A stretch of DNA of 5,391 nucleotides, taken from assembly GCA_964513075.1 (NCBI GenBank), contig CAZELR010000148.1:1-5391 (forward strand), read 5' to 3'. The notes beneath the pieces are model-generated. The model did not search any database, was not told the DNA's origin, and saw nothing but the letters and a program-made list of their open reading frames with translations. Source of the DNA: DAOUBP01 sp964513075 (GTDB lineage Bacteria > Chloroflexota > Anaerolineae > CG2-30-64-16). The stretch's first letter is position 1, and the number at the start of each line of letters is the position of its first letter. Shown here one piece after another: positions 1 to 4,691 of the stretch. A program made the position numbers and the translations under genes.

Positions 1-22
1 ACTTGTGCATGGAGCAAGTGGC
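1..22 (+). repeat. 22-bp direct repeat, left copy (partner at 1433-1454)
   Basis: This stretch matches 1433-1454 at 20 of 22 positions, differing only at positions 5 and 11 of the unit; both end in GAGCAAGTGGC. The two copies bracket the hydrolase gene in the same orientation. The repeat touches the window edge, so it may extend further left. It could be the edge of an acquired segment or a shared upstream element; the sequence does not decide. Confidence 0.45.
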
Positions 23-42
23 TCGGCCGCTGAGAAGTGGAG

Positions 43-102
43 ATGGCGCTCACGCTGCTGATCGTCGGGTATGCCTGGAAGTGGCGCAACCCTGAAAGTT
101 AA
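43..102 (+). pseudogene. possible C-terminal remnant of a membrane protein gene
   Basis: An open stretch beginning at an ATG at 43 encodes MALTLLIVGYAWKWRNPES and stops at TAA (100-102). A hydrophobic segment followed by a basic, aromatic tail resembles the end of a membrane protein. The same frame is closed upstream by TGA at 31-33, so if this was the end of a longer gene it is now cut by a frameshift or junction. It may equally be chance; there is no family match that I recognise. Confidence 0.18.
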
Positions 103-152
103 TCCTGATACCGTGGATTTAGGGCATCCTCTCAATTTGCAGGGGCGATCCC

Positions 153-182
153 TTGACGTCAGGCGATTGGATAAAGTAAATG
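153..182 (+). promoter_or_regulatory. weak candidate promoter/operator before the hydrolase
   Basis: TTGACG at 153-158 matches five of six bases of a sigma70 -35 box and overlaps the 8-bp palindrome TGACGTCA (154-161). The only -10-like hexamer at suitable spacing is TAAATG (177-182, 18-nt spacer), a poor match that overlaps the ATG at 180. It would make sense only if translation starts at the internal ATG at 243. Treat it as a suggestion. Confidence 0.2.
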
Positions 183-1328
183 ACAGACAATTTAGTAAAG
201 CGACTTTCCATTCAATCCCTCGCACAAAAAGCAGGATACATTATGTTGAGCGTACTTGCTGTCTTGTTGGCTTGCCTACTCATTCTTGCGGGCGTGCTAC
301 AGCTATGGAGTCCAGGAAAACCGGCCCCCTTCGTAGATGAAAACGGAAAGCCGCTGGCGGGCAGCATTTCGGAGAAAGTGTTTGTCAACATCAACGGTGT
401 GGAGCAGGGGATGTTCATCACGAGCAAAGATGCAAGGCATCCAGTGCTGCTTTACCTTCATGGGGGTATACCTGACACCTTCCTTACACAAAGGTATCCT
501 ACCGGTCTTGAAGACTATTTCACCGTCGTTTGGTGGGAACAGCGTGGTTCAGGACTCTCCTATCGTTCCGATATTTCACCAGAGACGATAACGCTGGAGC
601 AAATGATATCTGACACGCTGGAGCTGACGAACACCCTACGTCACCGCTTTGGTCAGGAAAAGATATATCTGATGGGACATTCGGGGGGAACCTTTATTGG
701 CATCCAGGCGGCTGCACGGGCGCCGGAGTTGTACTATGCCTATATTGGCGTTGCTCAGATGTCGAATCAACTTAAGTCTGAAAGACTGGCGTACGAGTAT
801 ATGCTTGAGCAGTTCCACGAGCACGGAAACTTAAAAATGGTGCGCAAACTTGAAGCAGCACCCGTAACGATGACGGGCGGCATACCGGACGCCTATCTTG
901 CAGTGCGTGACGGAGCAATGCACAGCCTTGGTATCGGCACGACACATGACATGCATTTGATCCTCAGCGGCATCTTTTTCCCTTCGCTAACATTTCGGGG
1001 GTACACACTGGCGGAAAAGATCAATCTGTGGCGTGGCAAATCTCAAACCGGCGTCAGTTCCATGTGGGATGAGATAATCGCCACGGATCTGACCGTCACT
1101 GTGCCAGAGCTGGAAATCCCCGTCTATTTCTTGAGCGGCATATACGATTACACTGTCTCCTATGTCGAGGCAAAATCCTATCTTGAGAAACTGAAGGCGC
1201 CGGTAAAAGGGTTTTATACGTTTGAGCAATCTGCTCACAGCCCCCTATTTGAAGAGCCCGAAAAAACGCTGAAGATTCTGCAGGAGGACGTTCTGGCAGG
1301 GACGAATAGCCTTGCTGACACGAAGTGA
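180..1328 (+). CDS. membrane-anchored alpha/beta hydrolase, proline iminopeptidase-like (S33)
   Basis: This 382-residue serine hydrolase has a basic N-terminus, one hydrophobic segment (about 21-43) and an alpha/beta-hydrolase domain (about 65-375). Visible are an HGG oxyanion-type motif (94-96), the QRGSG motif (121-125) typical of proline iminopeptidase-like enzymes, and the nucleophile elbow GHSGG with Ser168. Asp323 in GIYDYT and His353 in SAHSPLFEEP complete the likely triad. Family members cleave peptides or small esters and amides; the substrate here is unknown. The catalytic domain probably faces outside the membrane. The usual HGGPG reads HGGIP. The start at 180 has only a weak ribosome site. 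An in-frame ATG at 243 (Met22) has AGGA six bases upstream and could be the true start, giving 361 residues. GC content is well below that of the lipoprotein and ABC genes, which suggests transfer. The fold is certain; the exact function is not. Confidence 0.92.
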   Translation: MTDNLVKRLSIQSLAQKAGYIMLSVLAVLLACLLILAGVLQLWSPGKPAPFVDENGKPLAGSISEKVFVNINGVEQGMFITSKDARHPVLLYLHGGIPDTFLTQRYPTGLEDYFTVVWWEQRGSGLSYRSDISPETITLEQMISDTLELTNTLRHRFGQEKIYLMGHSGGTFIGIQAAARAPELYYAYIGVAQMSNQLKSERLAYEYMLEQFHEHGNLKMVRKLEAAPVTMTGGIPDAYLAVRDGAMHSLGIGTTHDMHLILSGIFFPSLTFRGYTLAEKINLWRGKSQTGVSSMWDEIIATDLTVTVPELEIPVYFLSGIYDYTVSYVEAKSYLEKLKAPVKGFYTFEQSAHSPLFEEPEKTLKILQEDVLAGTNSLADTK

Positions 1329-1397
1329 CAAAGTTGCGTTTCCCCCGACATTCTCCTCCTTCCATAATCCAAAACAACACCTCCAACCAACACCAAA

Positions 1398-1409
1398 GTG
1401 TCTAGACAC
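1398..1409. promoter_or_regulatory. perfect 12-bp palindrome, possible operator
   Basis: GTGTCTAGACAC reads the same on both strands. It lies in a purine-poor intergenic stretch carrying three copies of CAACACC (1375-1381, 1388-1394, 1410-1416). Its right half overlaps the candidate -35 box of the CPBP gene, a position where a dimeric repressor would act. No regulator gene is visible in the window. Confidence 0.35.
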
Positions 1410-1432
1410 CAACACCTTTTTGCAACTATTCT
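1403..1432 (+). promoter_or_regulatory. candidate sigma70-type promoter for the CPBP gene
   Basis: TAGACA (1403-1408, five of six to TTGACA) is followed after 18 bases by TATTCT (1427-1432, four of six to TATAAT). The pair sits about 50 bases before the CPBP start, in the AT-richest part of the intergenic region. The spacing is plausible but the -10 is weak, and the organism's promoter rules are unknown. Confidence 0.3.
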
Positions 1433-1454
1433 ACTTTTGCATCGAGCAAGTGGC
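1433..1454 (+). repeat. 22-bp direct repeat, right copy (partner at 1-22)
   Basis: This copy has the same orientation as the left one and differs from it at two positions. It ends 30 bases before the CPBP start codon and falls in its probable 5' untranslated leader. The core GCAAGTGGC recurs at 2065-2073 inside the 3' end of the CPBP gene, but without matching flanks there. Confidence 0.45.
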
Positions 1455-1484
1455 ACAGACCGAAGGAAAATGAGAGGAAAACTA

Positions 1485-2081
1485 ATGACTGATCGAAGCA
1501 AAACTGCGTTGGTCTTGGGTGGGGCAACATTAACGATGTTCAGCCCGCTGGCGATGGTCCTGGCCGGATATCGAATCCCCATGTTCCGGAATCTCGGCTT
1601 TGCGAGAGGGACAATGGCTCCTCCGCTAGCGTGGATTCTCGCTGCCATTGTCGGAGTCGGATATGTTTTGTACACCATAAAGGCCATCCCCTTTATTGCC
1701 AGTATGCAGCGCGAAATCTCACTGTTCAAACTGCTGGGGATTCTCTCTGCAGTGGTCGGCGGCATCGTCGAGGAGGTCTTCTTTCGACGTTGGCTCATGG
1801 ATATGCTCATGTCGGGTGGTTTCAATCCCGTCCTCCAGGTCGCTATTTCCGGCGTTGCATTTGGCTTGGTGCACGCCAGTTGGACACTGCTCGCAAAGCG
1901 CGACTTCAAGGCTACGCTTCCGGCGATCCTATCGACGTCAATTCTAGGGGTCTTTCTGGCGATCGTCTATCTCGCGGGCGGACGCAATCCGGGGCCCTGT
2001 ATCTTTGCCCACGTCCTGATAAACGTCGTCATCGAACCGTGGCTGATGTTGTCGGCAGTCTCAGGCAAGTGGCGCGCCTGA
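1485..2081 (+). CDS. CPBP family intramembrane glutamic endopeptidase (Rce1/CAAX protease-like)
   Basis: This polytopic membrane protein has 198 residues. It carries the three CPBP/Abi signatures: EEVFFR with Glu96-Glu97 and Arg101, FGLVH with His130, and HVLIN with His176 and Asn180. Glu and His residues in these motifs form the catalytic site in Rce1-type proteases. Hydrophobic segments lie around 8-28, 47-68, 82-98, 114-130, 145-165 and 172-190. Bacterial members cut membrane peptides, mature bacteriocin-like peptides or give self-immunity; the substrate here is unknown. The start is placed at 1485 because GAGG (1474-1477) sits seven bases upstream. An ATG at 1470 in the same frame would add five residues, and the GTG at 1398 lies in non-coding-looking sequence. 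The gene stands alone behind its own possible promoter and is AT-richer than the lipoprotein downstream. Confidence 0.9.
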   Translation: MTDRSKTALVLGGATLTMFSPLAMVLAGYRIPMFRNLGFARGTMAPPLAWILAAIVGVGYVLYTIKAIPFIASMQREISLFKLLGILSAVVGGIVEEVFFRRWLMDMLMSGGFNPVLQVAISGVAFGLVHASWTLLAKRDFKATLPAILSTSILGVFLAIVYLAGGRNPGPCIFAHVLINVVIEPWLMLSAVSGKWRA

Positions 2082-2110
2082 CAAGCGCGTGCAGCCGGCT
2101 CGCGCCCGGC
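2076..2110 (+). other. possible half attC-like site or short hairpin after the CPBP gene
   Basis: GCCTGAC (2076-2082) overlaps the CPBP stop codon and fits the integron R'' pattern RYYYAAC except for one base. It is followed by AAGCGC and a small hairpin, GCCGG (2094-2098) with CCGGC (2106-2110) around a 7-base loop. No GTTRRRY partner follows before the next gene, so a complete attC is absent. The hairpin has no T tract and is not a convincing terminator. Confidence 0.18.
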
Positions 2111-2167
2111 ACAGAGCCCACGCCCGCCCAACCACCGTATCCGGAACAACAGAAAGGAAGGAACAAA

Positions 2168-3016
2168 ATGAAAAGGATCGTTACACTCACAATCATCTTA
2201 ATGGCGCTGGCAGCCTGCACGGTGCTGCCTCCCACTCAGGCGCCGCCTGAGCCTGCGGCGACGGAAATGCCCCAGGCGGGTCTGCCCAATCCCGCGTCGG
2301 TCCATTGCAGGCAGGGCGGCAACGAGCTTGAGATTCGCACGGCGGCCGACGGCAGCCAATACGGGGTCTGCATCTTCCCGGATGGCAGCACCTGCGACGA
2401 GTGGGCCTATTTCCGGGGCGAGTGCGGCCCGGGTGCAGGGGCCGCAGGCGGCTACAAGCCGCCGGAAACCGCAGAGGCGCTCGCTGATTGGTGGGGCGTG
2501 ATCAAGAGCACCCAGCCCGGCGCACAGTTCGATGACTATTTCGAGCGGCAGGACCTGGGCCAGGTGATCCTGTTCGGCATCGATTCGCTGGACCCGGCGG
2601 TGAGCGCCCAGATCCATGCGCTGCGCGACAGCGGCAAGATCGTGCATCTTTGGGGCACGCTGCTGAGCAACGTGCCCGATGTCAACGGCTCGCAGGTCCG
2701 GGTGGACCGCATCGAGGTCGAGGAACAGGCCTCAGGCGGCTACAAGCCACCGGAAACCGCAGAGGCGCTGGCGGATTGGTGGGGCGTGATCAAGAGCACC
2801 CAGCCCGGCGCACAGTTCGATGACTATTTCGAGCGGCAGGACCTGGGCCAGGTGATCCTGTTCGGCATCGATTCGCTGGACCCGGCGGTGAGCGCCCAGA
2901 TCCATGCGCTGCGCGACAGCGGCAAGATCGTGCATCTTTGGGGCACGCTGCTGAGCAACGTGCCCGATGTCAACGGCTCGCAGGTCCGGGTGGACCGCAT
3001 CGAGGTCGAGGAGTAA
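2168..3016 (+). CDS. DUF333-containing lipoprotein with two tandem identical C-terminal domains
   Basis: The 282-residue precursor has a lipoprotein signal peptide ending in the lipobox LAAC (14-17), so Cys17 would be lipidated and the protein held on the outer face of the membrane. A Pro/Ala/Thr-rich linker (20-38) leads to a DUF333 domain (about 39-86), with NPASVHC, IRTAADGSQYGVC, PDGSTCDEWAYF and cysteines 47, 68, 76 and 86, which could pair as disulfides. Two copies of an approximately 93-residue domain follow from Gly94 and Gly190, identical in protein sequence. They look like a small beta-rich domain often seen in Chloroflexota secreted proteins; function is unknown. The start is fixed by AGGAAGG (2155-2161) six bases upstream of the ATG at 2168. 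The frame stays open further upstream but only as a shadow over the CPBP gene. The lipoprotein identification is secure; its role is not known. Confidence 0.88.
   Translation: MKRIVTLTIILMALAACTVLPPTQAPPEPAATEMPQAGLPNPASVHCRQGGNELEIRTAADGSQYGVCIFPDGSTCDEWAYFRGECGPGAGAAGGYKPPETAEALADWWGVIKSTQPGAQFDDYFERQDLGQVILFGIDSLDPAVSAQIHALRDSGKIVHLWGTLLSNVPDVNGSQVRVDRIEVEEQASGGYKPPETAEALADWWGVIKSTQPGAQFDDYFERQDLGQVILFGIDSLDPAVSAQIHALRDSGKIVHLWGTLLSNVPDVNGSQVRVDRIEVEE
2445..2732 (+). repeat. 288-bp tandem repeat inside the lipoprotein gene, copy 1
   Basis: The unit begins CAGGCGGCTACAAGCC and is 96 codons long. Against copy 2 it differs at 2461, 2482 and 2485, all synonymous, and is then identical for 239 bases (2486-2724). 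At its end it reads GAA CAG GCC T where copy 2 reads GAG TAA GCC T. Confidence 0.95.
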
Positions 3017-3020
3017 GCCT
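2733..3020 (+). repeat. 288-bp tandem repeat inside the lipoprotein gene, copy 2
   Basis: This copy holds the gene's stop codon (3014-3016). Similarity to copy 1 continues four bases past the stop (GCCT), so the duplicated block included the old stop and a little 3' flank. Confidence 0.95.
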
Positions 3021-3042
3021 GCCCAGAACATGTCGTCGTCAG

Positions 3043-3105
3043 CGGACTCGAGCCTTCAGGCGGTCTGACGCTCAAACAGAGAAACCGGCTAAAGCCTCGA
3101 GTCCG
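3043..3105. repeat. intergenic inverted repeat, 10-bp perfect arms
   Basis: CGGACTCGAG (3043-3052) pairs with CTCGAGTCCG (3096-3105) across 43 bases. Each arm contains the palindrome CTCGAG. The enclosed GGCTAAAGCC can form a small hairpin of its own. No T tract follows, so this is not an intrinsic terminator; it may be the footprint of a palindromic element or a weak mRNA 3' structure. The rest of 3017-3192 shows nothing that I can identify beyond the ICMT ribosome site (AGGAG, 3181-3185). Confidence 0.5.
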
Positions 3106-3192
3106 GTCGCTCGCCATGTTCTTGCTGGGGCCCATGCCGCCGCAGCGGGATGGGTAACTCGCAATGACGATGTGATAGGCAGGAGTACGGAT

Positions 3193-3764
3193 ATGGATAT
3201 AAAACTCATCATCATCATCGGGTTCTCGTACTTGTATGGATTCTTCGAAGTCGTCATGAACCTGAGGCAGAGAGCGAAAAGTCCTGTTACAGCTTCGGGC
3301 GATAAAGGGAGTCTGCGGCTGCTGTATATCCTCATAACGGTTGGCTATGCCCTGTCGTTTTCAATCGGCGCAACAAGGATAGGCAGGATGGCTCATTGGA
3401 ATGTCTTTTTTGCGATCGGAGCCGTAACGGCCCTGGCAGGATTGACGATCAGAGTACAGTCCATATTGACCCTCAGGCAATACTTTACGTATTCCGTTGC
3501 GCAAACCGAGAATCACAGGTTGATTGAAACAGGGTTATACAAAACCATCAGACATCCCGGCTATTTGGGGCAATTGATGATCTTCGCAGGGATCGCTATT
3601 TCGTTATCGAATTGGCTGGCAGTTCTCTTGATGATGATTCCGACTACGATAGGTTATGTCTACCGAATGAAAGTGGAAGAAGACTTCATGATCGAACAGA
3701 TGAGAGAAAGGTACCTGGATTATCAAAAACGGACAAAAAGAATGATCCCGATGATCTACTATAA
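3193..3764 (+). CDS. isoprenylcysteine carboxyl methyltransferase (ICMT)-family membrane protein, stop codon lost
   Basis: About 190 residues belong to the family. Hydrophobic segments lie at about 4-22, 41-60, 70-90 and 127-155. The ICMT signature GLYKTIRHPGYLG (114-126) holds the S-adenosylmethionine-binding RHP, and RMKVEEDFM (158-166) supplies the conserved Arg and Glu-Glu; the C-terminal block RYLDYQKRTKRMIPMIY is typical. Members methylate carboxylates of prenylcysteine in eukaryotes; bacterial relatives mostly have unknown substrates. AGGAG (3181-3185) lies seven bases before the ATG. The frame does not stop where the family ends: it passes Tyr189 and continues out of frame through the ABC gene to 4389. 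A TAA at 3762-3764 is in another frame. The end given here is the inferred ancestral end, not a real in-frame stop. GC is far lower than in the adjoining ATPase, suggesting acquisition. Confidence 0.82.
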
Positions 3765-3768
3765 GGAG
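3762..3768 (+). promoter_or_regulatory. ribosome binding site of the ABC ATPase, overlapping the lost ICMT stop
   Basis: TAAGGAG places a strong Shine-Dalgarno core seven bases before the ATPase ATG at 3776 and contains a TAA in the wrong frame for ICMT. A stop overlapping a downstream ribosome site is a common operon arrangement, so this was probably the original ICMT stop. Confidence 0.7.
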
Positions 3769-3775
3769 CTATCCC

Positions 3776-4534
3776 ATGGAAAGACCAATCATCCTGGCTC
3801 GCAACATTCAGAAGACCTTTCGCAACGGCAAGATCGAAGTGCATGCCCTGCGCGGGGTGGACCTGGCCATCGCGGCCGGCGAGATGGTGGCCGTGATGGG
3901 GCCGTCGGGGTGCGGCAAGACGACGTTGATCAACTGCCTGTCCGGCCTGGACAGCTTCGATACGGGCGAGGTGGAAATCGAAGGCGAATCCCTGGCCGCA
4001 ATGAGCGACCGGGCGCGCACCAGCTATCGGGCCAGGCGCATGGGCTTCGTGTTCCAAACCTTCAACCTGCTCCCGGTCATCACGGCGGTGGAGAACGTCG
4101 AGCTGCCCCTGCTGCTCAGCCGCGTCCGCCCGCGGGAGGCCCGGCAGCGCGCGCTGCGCGGCCTGACCCAGGTAGGACTGGCCGATCGCGCGGGGCATCG
4201 GCCGGCGGAGCTCTCCGGCGGCGAGCGCCAACGGGTGACCATCGCGCGGGCGCTGGCCAGCCAGCCCGCGATCGTTTGGGCCGACGAGCCCACCGGAAAC
4301 CTGGACACCGCGGCGGCCACGGACGTGCTCACGCTGATGCGCGATTTGAACCGGGAACAAGGCCAAACCTTCGTGATCGTCACCCATGACCCCCGCATCG
4401 GCGACCTGTGCGACCGCGTCATCCGCATGCAGGATGGGGCGATCGTGTCGGATGTGCGCGATGCAGCGGCCGACCCCCGTGGCCCGGCGACCGAGGTCGC
4501 AGCAACCCTTACGAAGTCGGCCTGCGCCGACTGA
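3776..4534 (+). CDS. ABC transporter ATP-binding protein, LolD/MacB type
   Basis: This 252-residue ATPase has all the motifs of the nucleotide-binding domain: Walker A GPSGCGKTT (42-50), Q-loop FQTFNLLP with Gln94, signature LSGGERQR (146-153), Walker B IVWADEP (166-172), D-loop GNLD (174-177) and switch His204 in VTHD. The FNLLP and ADEPTGNLD wording is typical of the LolD/MacB/FtsE-like group, which energises FtsX-type permeases that extract lipoproteins, export peptides or remodel the envelope. It acts as a dimer at the cytoplasmic face. The permease starting at 4692 is the obvious partner. The family domain ends near residue 228. The last ten residues, ATLTKSACAD, and the stop are encoded by the first copy of the 86-bp repeat. 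The strong ribosome site at 3763-3768 fixes the start. GC is very high. Confidence 0.95.
   Translation: MERPIILARNIQKTFRNGKIEVHALRGVDLAIAAGEMVAVMGPSGCGKTTLINCLSGLDSFDTGEVEIEGESLAAMSDRARTSYRARRMGFVFQTFNLLPVITAVENVELPLLLSRVRPREARQRALRGLTQVGLADRAGHRPAELSGGERQRVTIARALASQPAIVWADEPTGNLDTAAATDVLTLMRDLNREQGQTFVIVTHDPRIGDLCDRVIRMQDGAIVSDVRDAAADPRGPATEVAATLTKSACAD
4487..4500. repeat. short hairpin just before the tandem repeat
   Basis: GCGACC and GGTCGC form a perfect 6-bp inverted repeat around GA, still inside the ATPase coding sequence and one base before the 86-bp repeat begins. As RNA it would be a 5-bp stem with a CGAG loop. It could be the edge of the same element or chance in GC-rich sequence. 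Confidence 0.35.
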
Positions 4535-4587
4535 CCCAGCCGACGAAGGTCGGCTTTGCAAGGGTGGCCGCGGTTTCCAACCGCCGG
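4502..4587. repeat. 86-bp palindromic element, copy 1
   Basis: The element has an outer stem ACCCTT (4505-4510)/AAGGGT (4560-4565). It encloses two perfect 7-bp hairpins with 4-base loops: AGTCGGC/GCCGACT (4515-4532) and AGCCGAC/GTCGGCT (4538-4555). A third hairpin, GCGGTT/AACCGC (4570-4584), follows. Together they can fold as a three-way junction plus a side hairpin. Its first 33 bases supply the last ten codons and the stop of the ATPase. Structured, GC-rich and non-coding in style, it resembles a REP-like mobile palindrome. Confidence 0.9.
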
Positions 4588-4673
4588 GCAACCCTCACGA
4601 AGTCGGCCTGCGCCGACTGACCCAGCCGACGAAGGTCGGCTTTGCAAGGGTGGCCGCGGTTTCCAACCGCCGG
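4588..4673. repeat. 86-bp palindromic element, copy 2
   Basis: This copy is identical to copy 1 except for C at 4596 in place of T at 4510, which disrupts the innermost pair of the outer stem. The first six bases of a third unit (GCAACC, 4674-4679) follow, then the permease ribosome site. A period of 86 is not a multiple of three, so the array is not a coding repeat. Confidence 0.9.
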
Positions 4674-4681
4674 GCAACCAT

Positions 4682-4686
4682 AGGAG
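4682..4686 (+). promoter_or_regulatory. ribosome binding site of the permease
   Basis: AGGAG lies five bases before the ATG at 4692 and directly after the repeat array. It decides the permease start and shows that this gene has its own initiation site rather than coupling to the ATPase stop 157 bases upstream. Confidence 0.7.
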
Positions 4687-4691
4687 CAACT

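Noticed and set aside
1398..1484. GTG at 1398 as start of the CPBP gene
   Set aside because: It lies inside the palindrome, the added residues are not family-like, and the ATG at 1485 has a well-spaced ribosome site.
1329..1484. Complete integron attC site after the hydrolase
   Set aside because: No paired RYYYAAC and GTTRRRY boxes with a complementary inner arm could be found in this intergenic region.
1235..1909. Long open frame on the minus strand (224 codons) across the hydrolase end and the CPBP gene
   Set aside because: It is antisense to two genes with clear family motifs, its product shows no recognisable domain, and it has no supporting ribosome site that I can see.
1631..2167. Upstream extension of the lipoprotein frame over the CPBP gene
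   Set aside because: The lipobox signal peptide and the AGGAAGG ribosome site fix the lipoprotein start at 2168; the extension is an out-of-frame shadow of the CPBP gene.
2938..3192. Upstream extension of the ICMT frame into the lipoprotein gene
   Set aside because: The extension is Arg/Ala-rich shadow sequence; AGGAG at 3181-3185 and the family N-terminus support the ATG at 3193.
3686..4591. 301-codon open frame on the minus strand opposite the ATPase
   Set aside because: It is a GC-driven shadow of a gene with complete ABC motifs; its Arg/Ala/Gly-rich product has no recognisable domain.
4408..4620. Small + strand open frame through the ATPase end and the repeat array
   Set aside because: It is out of frame with the ATPase and encodes translated repeat sequence; the 86-base period shifts frame between copies, so there is no coding constraint.
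4502..4673. CRISPR array
   Set aside because: The two units are contiguous with no spacers between them, and there are no cas genes nearby.
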